Source: Verrucomicrobium sp. BvORR106 (GTDB lineage: Bacteria > Verrucomicrobiota > Verrucomicrobiia > Verrucomicrobiales > Verrucomicrobiaceae). Taken from it: 64,000 nucleotides of DNA. The notes under the pieces were generated by a model that did no database searches, was not told the origin of the DNA, and saw nothing but the letters and a program-made list of their open reading frames with translations. This document shows, piece by piece, positions 52,019 through 60,498 of the stretch; the stretch's first letter is position 1; each line of letters opens with the position of its first letter. The position numbers and the translations under genes are program-made. The stretch spans positions 62,001 through 126,000 of the forward strand of contig NZ_BATR01000130.1 of NCBI RefSeq assembly GCF_000739655.1, written 5' to 3'.

Positions 52019-52941
52019 CCGAAGGCCTTCTGCAGCAAGGCCAAGCTCTTGGGGATGGCCGTCAGAGGATCTTCCTTCCCCTCAAACTCCAGGGAGACAT
52101 AACCGGCAAATCCGGCCTTTCTCATGATGTTGGCGATCCGGTCGTAGTCCAGGTCCAGCGTGTACCAGGTGCCTCCGCCATAGTACGTCTTGGCCTGGAG
52201 CAGCACGGTGTCAGGAGCCAGCATCGCCAGCCGGTCATACGGATCCTCCAGGAAACAACCCGTATCGAGCGTCACTTTGAGCCAGGGGGAATTGACCGCA
52301 TCCACCACTCGCTTCACTCCTTGCGGAGTTCGACCCAGGCCCCAGTGGTTCTCCAGCCCCATGATCACGCCTCGCTTCCCAGCTTCGGCAGCAAGACCGG
52401 CATACGCTTCGATCACCCACTCAAAGGCGTTCTCTTCCGTGTAGCCAGGCAGTGGGTCATCAGCTCCGCGCTTGGCCATCAGCTCATCAAAATCTTTCGT
52501 CGTCCCCCAGGTGCCGGAGTTCACCCGCATGGTGGGAATCCCCAGCTGATACGCCTGCTCCAGGCAGTCCACCGTCTGGTCGTAGTTCTTCTTTCGCTTC
52601 TCCTTGTCTGGCGAGAGAAAGCCCTGGTGGGTGGAATAGCCCATGAGGTCGAGGCCAAGAACAAACGCATGCCGCTTGATCTTGAACAGCTCTGTGGGCT
52701 CGTAGGAAGTCAACTGTCTCTGAAGCACTTCAAATCCGTCAAACCCCATCCGCGCCGCATGCTCCAGACAAACATCCATCGGGCGCAGCGCCTCCCGATT
52801 GAAGCCCCAGAAGGAATAGGAAGAAACGCCGATCCGGTTGGGGCGCAGATTGGGTGAGACTTCCGCCGCCGAGGAAAGGCTTCCCACTGTGGCGAGTGAA
52901 CCAAGCGCAGCACTCGAAGCAACAAATTGACGGCGATTCAT
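52009..52941 (-). CDS. Secreted sugar phosphate isomerase/epimerase-like TIM-barrel protein
   Basis: The protein has 310 residues. It begins MNRRQFVASSAALGSLATVG, a twin-arginine signal (RRQF), so it is probably exported folded. The rest is an AP endonuclease 2/xylose-isomerase-like TIM barrel: IGVSSYSFWG, ARMGFDGFEVLQ, GVIMGLENHWGLG (a Glu metal ligand), VTLDTGCF and YVSLEFEGKED near the C-terminus. These positions fit the usual metal-binding acidic residues. The substrate is unknown; exported proteins of this type are frequent in Verrucomicrobiota and Planctomycetota. Confidence 0.85.
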   Translation of the reverse strand: MNRRQFVASSAALGSLATVGSLSSAAEVSPNLRPNRIGVSSYSFWGFNREALRPMDVCLEHAARMGFDGFEVLQRQLTSYEPTELFKIKRHAFVLGLDLMGYSTHQGFLSPDKEKRKKNYDQTVDCLEQAYQLGIPTMRVNSGTWGTTKDFDELMAKRGADDPLPGYTEENAFEWVIEAYAGLAAEAGKRGVIMGLENHWGLGRTPQGVKRVVDAVNSPWLKVTLDTGCFLEDPYDRLAMLAPDTVLLQAKTYYGGGTWYTLDLDYDRIANIMRKAGFAGYVSLEFEGKEDPLTAIPKSLALLQKAFGQV

Positions 52942-53104
52942 TCCCTCGAGAGTAAACACATCTTGTCGGGTGGAATCAATCCTTGAACGAAATTGACCGT
53001 TTTTGTCAGCATGGAAGCATTGACGTGCCATCGCGGCCATCCTACCTCTTATCGTCTTCAGAGGGTTTCGCTTCGGACGCCCTCCCCCCTCTCTCCATCT
53101 CCCC

Positions 53105-53548
53105 ATGCCCAGCGCCTTTAGCGGAATTGGATCGATCTACTACGGCCAGCGTTATTTTCGACCTGACGGCTCATACGTCACGACGGAATGGCTGATCTTT
53201 TTCTACTTTCCTGTCTTCCCCATACGGAGCCTCAGGGTTCTCAGAAATCCACAGGCCGACCGCCATTCACTGATCGACAACGGCATAGGTTACCGTGTCC
53301 TGGCCCAAAAGCGCCTCTGCTGGTCTCAGGTTATTTCAACCTATGGATTTGTCATTGGAAGCCAGATTTGGATGGTATTCGTCATCGGAGTGTTAGCAGC
53401 GTCTTCAGAAGTCTGGAAAGAGTATGAACTTGCAGCGGTGTTTGCTGCAGCCCTTGTGGTAGCTATTCCCTTTCTCCTGGTACTTTGGTTTCGCATTAAG
53501 AACAAGAACGCTGCCATGGCCGACCCGCAATTCGACTCACAGAGTTAG
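53105..53548 (+). CDS. Small membrane protein with an N-terminal FRPDGSYVTTEW motif, unknown
   Basis: The protein has 147 residues. The opening SGIGSIYYGQRYFRPDGSYVTTEWLIFFYFPVFPIRSLRVL is a recurrent layout of small bacterial membrane proteins of unknown function: a short conserved soluble start leading straight into a helix. Two more helices follow (VIGSQIWMVFVIGVLAASS and LAAVFAAALVVAIPFLLVLW). It is isolated between divergent minus-strand genes. I cannot assign a function. Confidence 0.65.
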   Translation: MPSAFSGIGSIYYGQRYFRPDGSYVTTEWLIFFYFPVFPIRSLRVLRNPQADRHSLIDNGIGYRVLAQKRLCWSQVISTYGFVIGSQIWMVFVIGVLAASSEVWKEYELAAVFAAALVVAIPFLLVLWFRIKNKNAAMADPQFDSQS

Positions 53549-53655
53549 GGGTTTCGGATATACTTCAGATGCCCCTCCACACACAGCGCTTGGAGTCGCT
53601 ACAAGACAGCCCAATTCATTCCATTGCGGGATCCCATTGACAGGCCAGCTCAACT

Positions 53656-55044
53656 TTACTTGAGGACATCCCGCACGTACAACTCAGACACGGGCTGGCT
53701 CATGTAGTCTTCACCCAGCAACTTCTTCAGCTTGGCCGCCGCCGTTTTCCGGTCGTCGCCCGTGTCCTTCTCATGGCGGGCCCAGAACTCGTCCCACCAA
53801 CCTTCGGGCTGCACCTTCGCTCCGGCATATTCCGTCACGCGACCCGTCTCCCCGCCTGTGACCAAACTTCCTACATAGCTGCTCTGGGCATACACCCGCT
53901 CAATTTGAGCCTTGATCGCGGCCACATCGGCTTCCGAGACCACCCCGTTGGAGGTGGCTTTGTAGAACTGCACGGTGACTCGCACCGGATAGTCAGGATC
54001 CCGGCGAATCGGAAGGTTGTCGATCTCTGTGAAAGGACCTTCCATTTCCCCGTGGCCGATGACGGCATTCTCCACGTCACTGGTGCGTGTCCGCGCTGCA
54101 CTTGCCGGAGCCGCGGGCATCGCCCCTTCGGACGCCCCGAGTGAGAAGCGACGAGGCCGTTCCTTTTGTTTAAGGGGCACCTGGATGAGAAGCACCATGT
54201 TCAGCCCGGTTTCCGCTCCCAGTTTAGGAGCCTGGCCTTCGGGACCAGCCTCCTTGCCGACTTTGGAATCGGACTCCCGTTCACCGGTGAGACTTGCCCG
54301 CTGACCATTCGCATTGAAGAACAGGCGTTGGCCCCAGGCGCTGCCGCTGGCAAAGGCATCGCGTTTGTTGTCGATCACCGTCACACTCGTGCCTTCCCTG
54401 GTGCACAAAATGGTCAACACCGCGGGATCTCCGCTGATGGACTGGTAGTTGAACAACACCGGGTTGAAGGTTGCCTTGCCTTCTTTGGGGATCGGGAGGA
54501 AGCACGCCTGGGCGCTCACCAGCACCTTCGAATCGCGCGCCGCAAGCAGGGACAGGGCTTGACCGTCGTTTTTCCACGAACTTGGCTGACTGAGGAAGTC
54601 CAGAGGGCTGGAAAGGAAATCCTTCAGAGAGACGCGTTGCAGACCACGCCCGCGTTCATTGCCCACCAGCAGAGTGAAGGCGGCTGGATCAATGTCGCAC
54701 GACTTGTCGTCAAAGTTGGGAAAGCGAATGACGGGCATGCAGGTGGCCTTGAATCCACCTTTGGTCTCGCGTCCCACCTGGATGGTCATGTCACTGATGT
54801 TGGGGCCCACCGATGAGCCCTTAAAGCGTCCCGTGTCCTCCCAAGTAAGGTCCAGCACTTGCAAGCCACGAGCGCGGGCCAGTTCTTGAGCCTCTGCATC
54901 GCGCGACATGGTGGCGGTGCGCTCAATGGCCTTCTCATAGGGATCGCCAAACAAAGACAGGGCAGGTGCCGGAGGTGTCATGGTCAGGAGTGCGGCAAGG
55001 CCCAGCGTCAGACTGGTGCCCTTCTTGGTGGAAAGCATTTTCAT
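53656..55044 (-). CDS. Secreted protein of unknown function
   Basis: The protein has about 462 residues. A signal peptide lies at about 8-30 (LTLGLAALLTMTPPAPA), then a beta-rich region (LQVLDLTWEDTGRF...SDMTIQVGRE, CMPVIRFPNFDDKSCDID), a charged linker near 260-320 and a C-terminal domain with TVQFYKATSNGVVSEADVAAIKAQIERVY and KLKKLLGEDYMSQ. I chose ATG 55044, which puts the signal peptide close to the start. No family is recognised. It stands alone and is divergent from the CrtI-like gene. Confidence 0.6.
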   Translation of the reverse strand: MKMLSTKKGTSLTLGLAALLTMTPPAPALSLFGDPYEKAIERTATMSRDAEAQELARARGLQVLDLTWEDTGRFKGSSVGPNISDMTIQVGRETKGGFKATCMPVIRFPNFDDKSCDIDPAAFTLLVGNERGRGLQRVSLKDFLSSPLDFLSQPSSWKNDGQALSLLAARDSKVLVSAQACFLPIPKEGKATFNPVLFNYQSISGDPAVLTILCTREGTSVTVIDNKRDAFASGSAWGQRLFFNANGQRASLTGERESDSKVGKEAGPEGQAPKLGAETGLNMVLLIQVPLKQKERPRRFSLGASEGAMPAAPASAARTRTSDVENAVIGHGEMEGPFTEIDNLPIRRDPDYPVRVTVQFYKATSNGVVSEADVAAIKAQIERVYAQSSYVGSLVTGGETGRVTEYAGAKVQPEGWWDEFWARHEKDTGDDRKTAAAKLKKLLGEDYMSQPVSELYVRDVLK

Positions 55045-55189
55045 GGTCAAGGGGGGGGAAACTCTCTCAAGAGGCATGACGGCCTCCCTCAGGATTTCTT
55101 GTCAGATTCCCCTTCCCTGTGACGCACGCGCTACCGCGCCACATTGACACTGGCGCTTCCCCCGCATCCTCCTATGCTGAGCCCTACGC

Positions 55190-56608
55190 ATGCCTCAGTA
55201 CGACGCCATCATCATTGGTTCCGGCCCAAACGGTCTGGCCGCCGCCATTCGCCTGGCTCAGCAGGGATGGAAACCCCTGGTCTTGGAAGGTGCAGACACC
55301 GTGGGCGGCGGCATGCGCACCAAGGAGCTGACCAAGCCCTTCCATCTGCACGACGTCTGCTCTGCCATTCACCCCATGGGGGTGGCCTCCCCTTACCTCC
55401 GATCCCTCGATCTGGAATCTCACGGACTACGCTGGATTCACCCTGACCTCCCGCTGGCCCACCCGCTAGACGGTGGACGCGCCGTGCTACTGCACCGTTC
55501 CCTGGAAGAAACCGCCGCCGGACTTGGACGGGATGGCGGGCGATATCGCTTCTTTTTCAAAACACTGGCCGAGCATGCCCCGGCACTTTTCGGGGATCTT
55601 CTCGCACCCGCCAGACTGCCCCGGCACCCGCTGCTGATGACGCGGTTCGGCATGGGTGCAGGTTTACCTGCCAGCGTCTTCGCCCGTTATTTCTCCACAC
55701 CTGAGGCCCGCGCCTTGTTCGCAGGAAATGCTGGTCACTCGGTCATGCCCTTCCACCTGCCGCTGACCTCGGCCATTGGTCTCGTCTTGCAAACGGCCGC
55801 CCACGCAGGTGGTTGGCCCATTCCTGAAGGTGGCTCACAAAGCATCGCGAATGCCATGGTCAGCCTGCTGACTTCGCTCGGCGGTGAAGTGCGCTGCAAC
55901 ACTCCAGTGAAATCCCTGGGCGACCTGCCAGACGCCCGAGCCTACCTCTTCGACATCAGTCCGCGGCATCTGGCCAGAATCTGCGGCCGTGAGCTGCCCC
56001 AGGCCTATCGCTACAAGCTGGAACGCTTCCGCCACGGGCCGGGCGTCTTCAAGGTGGACTACGCTCTGAACCACCCCATTCCGTGGGCCAACCCCGACTG
56101 CAGCCGGGCTGGCACGGTGCATCTGGGCGGCACCCTTGAGGAAATAACTATCAGCGAGCGGGATGCCTGGCAGGGGCGGCATTCGGACAATCCCTTTGTC
56201 CTGGTTTCCCAGCCCTCCATGTTGGATCCGACCCGCGCGCCTGCCGGCAGACACGTGGCCTGGGCCTACTGCCACGTCCCGCATGGTTCCACGGAGGATC
56301 GTCTGGAGACCATCACCCGTCAGATCGAGCGCTTTGCCCCCGGGTTCCGCGATTGCATCGTCGCCACCTCCACGCTCAACACCAGCCAGATGGAGAGCTA
56401 CAACCCCAACTACATCGGAGGCGATGTGGTGGGCGGCATCACGGACTGGCGACAACTCTTCACCCGGCCCGCAGGTTTGTTCCAGCCCTACGCCACCCCC
56501 AACCCAAAAGTCTATCTCTGCTCGGCTTCGACCCCTCCCGGCGGTGGTGTGCACGGCATGTGCGGTTATTGGGCGGCGGAATGTGTTTTGAAGCGCGGTC
56601 GCAAGTAA
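55190..56608 (+). CDS. Phytoene desaturase-like FAD oxidoreductase (CrtI family)
   Basis: The protein has 472 residues. AIIIGSGPNGLAAAIRLAQQG (residues 6-26) is the FAD Rossmann loop. The C-terminal region YLCSASTPPGGGVHGMCGYWAAE (about 443-465) is the FAD-binding end typical of CrtI-type amine oxidase-superfamily proteins. It belongs to the broad NAD(P)/FAD-dependent group annotated as phytoene dehydrogenase-related; no carotenoid genes are nearby, so the substrate is unknown. The cupredoxin gene follows 48 bases later on the same strand. Confidence 0.87.
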   Translation: MPQYDAIIIGSGPNGLAAAIRLAQQGWKPLVLEGADTVGGGMRTKELTKPFHLHDVCSAIHPMGVASPYLRSLDLESHGLRWIHPDLPLAHPLDGGRAVLLHRSLEETAAGLGRDGGRYRFFFKTLAEHAPALFGDLLAPARLPRHPLLMTRFGMGAGLPASVFARYFSTPEARALFAGNAGHSVMPFHLPLTSAIGLVLQTAAHAGGWPIPEGGSQSIANAMVSLLTSLGGEVRCNTPVKSLGDLPDARAYLFDISPRHLARICGRELPQAYRYKLERFRHGPGVFKVDYALNHPIPWANPDCSRAGTVHLGGTLEEITISERDAWQGRHSDNPFVLVSQPSMLDPTRAPAGRHVAWAYCHVPHGSTEDRLETITRQIERFAPGFRDCIVATSTLNTSQMESYNPNYIGGDVVGGITDWRQLFTRPAGLFQPYATPNPKVYLCSASTPPGGGVHGMCGYWAAECVLKRGRK

Positions 56609-56656
56609 TGGCCGGAGCTGGTGCGACCGCTTGCGTGGGGAGGTTTCGCCAGTAGG

Positions 56657-57328
56657 ATGCCGGACATGAGATCCCTGCACTGGCCATCCTGGTTGCTTGG
56701 CAGCCTCGTCCTTGCCCTGGCAGCATCTTCCGTCTGCCACGGACAGGCCATCGTCGAGGGACAAGTGAGCACCATCCCCCAGCCGCCACCCGCTCCGATG
56801 GGGCGCTACCAGTTGAAGGCTGGCCAACTTGCGGCTCCCGCCAAGCCCGTTGCGGTCATCTACCTGGAAGGTGCCCCTTCAGCACGGGCTGGAAACACGG
56901 TCAGCATCATGGGACAGCGCGGCTATCAATTCGAGCACCATGTGTTGCCCATTCAGACCGGTACCCGCGTTGAGTTCCCCAACCATGACGAGGATTATCA
57001 CAACGTCTTCTCCCTCTCCAAGACGAAGCGGTTTGACCTTGGGCGCTACCGCATGGGGGAGAATCCCCCAGCCCTGACCTTCGACAAACCTGGGGTCGTC
57101 CGCCTGTACTGCGAGATTCACCAGCACATGCGTGGGGTCATACTGGTCCTGGACACGCCCTACTTCACGACCACCACTGCGGACGGCAAGTTTCGCCTCA
57201 AAGGTCTTCCCGCTGGTTCTTACAATCTGAAGGCCTGGCTGGACGAGAAGACGATCCTCTCCGCCCCCGTCACCTTGAAAGCTGGACAAACCGTCCGGCT
57301 CAACTTCGATAGCAGCAATCGCAAGTAG
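56657..57328 (+). CDS. Secreted cupredoxin-domain protein
   Basis: The protein has about 223 residues with a signal peptide (WLLGSLVLALAASSVCHG). A cupredoxin fold at about 75-175 keeps a complete type 1 copper set: His in EDYHNVF, then Cys, His and Met in LYCEIHQHMRGV. A carboxypeptidase regulatory-like beta-sandwich follows (FRLKGLPAGSYNLKAW, about 184-199). Such proteins are often labelled methylamine utilisation proteins but probably serve as copper or electron carriers. The start may be 56657 or 56666. It is first in a run with a cyclase and an outer-membrane barrel. Confidence 0.85.
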   Translation: MPDMRSLHWPSWLLGSLVLALAASSVCHGQAIVEGQVSTIPQPPPAPMGRYQLKAGQLAAPAKPVAVIYLEGAPSARAGNTVSIMGQRGYQFEHHVLPIQTGTRVEFPNHDEDYHNVFSLSKTKRFDLGRYRMGENPPALTFDKPGVVRLYCEIHQHMRGVILVLDTPYFTTTTADGKFRLKGLPAGSYNLKAWLDEKTILSAPVTLKAGQTVRLNFDSSNRK

Positions 57329-57380
57329 GCCGCGCCGCCCCCCGTCTAAACCTCGGCGAGTTCCAACCAACCCATGCCCC

Positions 57381-59249
57381 GTGCCTGCCCTTTCCTACCG
57401 CACCAAGCTTGTTCTGGCGATGTCCCTCGTGGTGGCCGCGGTGACGGGGTCCACCATCTTTGTGACAGAGCGGCAGGTGCAGACCGGCTATCAGCGGTTG
57501 TTTGAGGAACAGTTCCACCACCAGACGCAGGCCTTCGCTGAGCACCGGGCCCGTCAGCTTCAGGAGCTATCTACGCTCTGCAAGACCACGGCAGAAAAGG
57601 TGCGAGTAGTCTCCGCCATGGAGGAAGCCCTCGCTTCCAATGATCCGGACCTTCTCTACGACAACCTCGATGTCGAAGGCCTGTCCCTGATCAACCGACA
57701 GGCCGAGGTCGCTGCCGCGGAGCAGTCCATCAGCACCTCCCAGGCACCTGCGGATGAAACGGATGGCGCCACGGCCATGGTGGTGGATGCCAGCGGTCAT
57801 CCGCTCGTTCCTACCAAGCCGCGCAGCTACTTCCCCACCTTTCTGGATGTGCAGCAGGGCAAGCCCGTGGCTCTCTTCAAGAAGCGCCTCACCACCGCCG
57901 ACCTCCAGCGCCAGGAAATCGGCTATCTGGCCGTGAAACAAGCTCGCCCCAAGTCAGGCTCCCCTGCGGACTTTCACCTGCGCGAGTTCATCGTCACCCC
58001 GTTGATCATCGAGCCCACCAACGAGCTCCTCGGAGCCATCGTGGTGAGTTATCCCGTCTCTGATCTTACTTCTCAAACGCTTCCGGAAGGCATGCAGGAA
58101 CTGATGAGCGGCATCTGGCTGGACGGTCAGATCTACGGCCCGGCCATGCCATCATCCCTGCACCCCTCCATCAACAGCCGGGTCTCCAGCATGATGCGCC
58201 ACCTCCCTCAGTCCACGGGGCCCCACAGCGATCTCAATCCGCTGTACGACGGGAAGAAGCCGCACCGGCTGTTCATCAAAGAGATCCCTCACAACCCGCT
58301 CTTCCCGGCTGCCGCCCAGGTGGGGCTCTACTCTCTGCACGAGGCGATGAAGGAACAGCGGGGCTTGCGCCTCGTCATCCTTGGTTTCGGCCTCTTTGCT
58401 CTCGTCGTCGGCATCGGCTTCGTGATGCTCATCTCGCATGGTTTCAGCAAGCCCATCGAGCAACTCGTGCAGGGCACGAACCGCGTGCGGCAGGGTGACT
58501 TCGAAACACCGGTGGAGGTGAAGACACGGGACGAACTGGGAACGCTCGCCGCATCGTTCAACGAGATGACCAAGGACCTCGCTCTCAAGGAACGCTACCG
58601 CGCGGTGCTGTCGCAGGTCACCGACCGTGAAGTCGCCTCACAGATGATCAGCGGTCAGATCCGTCTGGGTGGGGAAATCCGGTCCTGCAGTGTCGTCTTC
58701 TGCGACATCCGGGGCTTCACCTCACTGACGGAAAACATGCCCCCGGCGGAGGTGATCGCCCTGCTCAACGAGCACATGACGGCCCTCAACCGAGTGGTGC
58801 ACAAACACCACGGCGTGGTGGACAAGTTTGTGGGAGATCTGATCATGGCCATCTTCGGTGCCCCCATGAGCTACGGGCACGACGCCCTCAATGCCGCCCG
58901 TTGTGCCCTGGAGATGCTACAAGTGCGGACGGCATTGAATGAGACGTCCACCCACCGCATCGAAATGGGCATCGGCCTCGCCACGGGCGAGATGCTCGCC
59001 GGCTGCATGGGATCGGCCGACCGGTTGAACTACACCGTCCTTGGGGAACGGGTAAACTTGGCCTCCCGCCTCTGCTCCAGCGCTGGCCGGATGGAGTTGC
59101 TCATTGATCGCAACACCTACGATGCCCTCCCCCCAGATACCATCGTCGAGCCCACCGCTCCCCTTGAGTTGAAAGGGTTCAGCGATCCCATTCCCGCCTA
59201 CCGGCTGCTGGCCCTACCCGCACCTCAACCCATTCCGGCCCCCGTATGA
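57381..59249 (+). CDS. Transmembrane adenylate/guanylate cyclase with HAMP domain
   Basis: The protein has 622 residues. The first helix (about 9-28) and second helix (about 329-352) enclose a 300-residue periplasmic sensor. A HAMP domain (about 353-406, SKPIEQLVQGTNRVRQGDFETPV) and a class III cyclase domain (about 425-600) follow. Catalytic positions are present: Asp in VFCDIRGFTSL, Asp in KFVGDLIMAIFG, and the Asn/Arg pair in GERVNLASRL. It should make cAMP or cGMP in response to a periplasmic signal. The start is GTG 57381. Its stop overlaps the next start (ATGA). Confidence 0.92.
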   Translation: MPALSYRTKLVLAMSLVVAAVTGSTIFVTERQVQTGYQRLFEEQFHHQTQAFAEHRARQLQELSTLCKTTAEKVRVVSAMEEALASNDPDLLYDNLDVEGLSLINRQAEVAAAEQSISTSQAPADETDGATAMVVDASGHPLVPTKPRSYFPTFLDVQQGKPVALFKKRLTTADLQRQEIGYLAVKQARPKSGSPADFHLREFIVTPLIIEPTNELLGAIVVSYPVSDLTSQTLPEGMQELMSGIWLDGQIYGPAMPSSLHPSINSRVSSMMRHLPQSTGPHSDLNPLYDGKKPHRLFIKEIPHNPLFPAAAQVGLYSLHEAMKEQRGLRLVILGFGLFALVVGIGFVMLISHGFSKPIEQLVQGTNRVRQGDFETPVEVKTRDELGTLAASFNEMTKDLALKERYRAVLSQVTDREVASQMISGQIRLGGEIRSCSVVFCDIRGFTSLTENMPPAEVIALLNEHMTALNRVVHKHHGVVDKFVGDLIMAIFGAPMSYGHDALNAARCALEMLQVRTALNETSTHRIEMGIGLATGEMLAGCMGSADRLNYTVLGERVNLASRLCSSAGRMELLIDRNTYDALPPDTIVEPTAPLELKGFSDPIPAYRLLALPAPQPIPAPV

Positions 59250-60475
59250 CCCCAGTGCTCCTTCTTTCGCGAACCCAGCAAGTCAGGCTGGCCTGCACCT
59301 TGGGCACGGCCATCCTGTTGCTAGGCGGCACCACCCAGGCCATCACGCTGCTTCCGCCAGATTCTCCAGTCGACGCCACCCTGACGGGCTCGATCGACCT
59401 GGAAACCTACTCCATCGATCAACCAGCCCCCGGCCTGCTTTTCACCGATGACGACACTTACCTAGAACCTCGTCTCTCCCTCCTGTTGGATCTGCAGTGG
59501 GGTCCACACTGGAGCGCCTTCGTCCAGGCCCGGCTTGATCGCGGTTTTGATCCCGGCGCGAGATCAGACGGCGACATTCGACTGGATGAATACGCGATTC
59601 GGTGGAGTCCTTGGGGTGACTCGATGTTGAACGTTCAAGTGGGCAAATTTGCCTCCGTCTTTGGCAACTGGATCCCTCGCCATCTCAGCACCCAAAATCC
59701 CTTCGTCACCGCGCCAGCGCCCTACGAGAATGTGTTCGGCATCACCGATGCCGCCGTCCCTCTCAGTCGGGAGGCCTTTCTAGGTCGCAAAACGCAGGCT
59801 GACAAGAAGCGGGACTGGCTGACTCAGATCTGGGGCCCCTCCTATGCCCACGGAGCTTCTTTGTCGGGCAGGTTGGACCAGTTTGAGTATGCCTTTGAGA
59901 TCAAGAGCAATGCCCTCTCATCCCGCCCCAGTGCCTGGGAAGCAAGGGAACTCGTGTGGTACCACCCCACCATCACGGGACGCCTGGGATGGAAGCCCGA
60001 TCCCGCTTTTGCGCTGGGCATCTCGGGGAGCACGGGTGCCTATCTGCTGGAGACTGCCGACGCCACCCTTCCCACTGGAAGCGACCGGGATGACTTCAAG
60101 CAGGATACCGTTGGGATTGACCTGCGGTACTCAATCCGCCATTTCGAACTCTGGAGCGAGTTCATTTTCACCCGTTTCGAAGTGCCTGGCGTTGGCTATG
60201 CCGACCTGGCTTCGTTCTATGTGGAGGGGCGTTACAAGATCACCCCCAGCCTCTATGCCGCCCTGCGCTGGAATCAGCAGTGGTTTGACGATATCTCAGA
60301 CGGACACGGCGGCTCCCCCAGCTGGGACCGGGATCTCTACCGGGTGGATGTGGCGCTGGGATACCGTTTTGCCCGGAATCTGCAAGGCAAGGTGCAGTAC
60401 AGTTATGGACACGAACCCGGTCTGAACGCCAATGGCAGCCACCTGCTGGCCACACAGATCACCTGGACGTTCTGA
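59246..60475 (+). CDS. Outer-membrane beta-barrel (porin-like) protein
   Basis: The protein has 409 residues with an N-terminal signal (LACTLGTAILLLGGTTQA) and alternating amphipathic strands throughout, for example LSLLLDLQWGPHWSAFVQARLDRG and FYVEGRYKITPSLYAALRWNQQW. It ends in ITWTF, the terminal phenylalanine that directs barrel assembly. No TonB box or plug is seen. The ATG overlaps the cyclase stop, so translation is coupled. It may act as the outer-membrane partner of the cyclase sensor or cupredoxin protein; that is inferred from position. Confidence 0.85.
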   Translation: MTPVLLLSRTQQVRLACTLGTAILLLGGTTQAITLLPPDSPVDATLTGSIDLETYSIDQPAPGLLFTDDDTYLEPRLSLLLDLQWGPHWSAFVQARLDRGFDPGARSDGDIRLDEYAIRWSPWGDSMLNVQVGKFASVFGNWIPRHLSTQNPFVTAPAPYENVFGITDAAVPLSREAFLGRKTQADKKRDWLTQIWGPSYAHGASLSGRLDQFEYAFEIKSNALSSRPSAWEARELVWYHPTITGRLGWKPDPAFALGISGSTGAYLLETADATLPTGSDRDDFKQDTVGIDLRYSIRHFELWSEFIFTRFEVPGVGYADLASFYVEGRYKITPSLYAALRWNQQWFDDISDGHGGSPSWDRDLYRVDVALGYRFARNLQGKVQYSYGHEPGLNANGSHLLATQITWTF

Positions 60476-60498
60476 CCGGGAACCGGGAGCAGGAAGAA

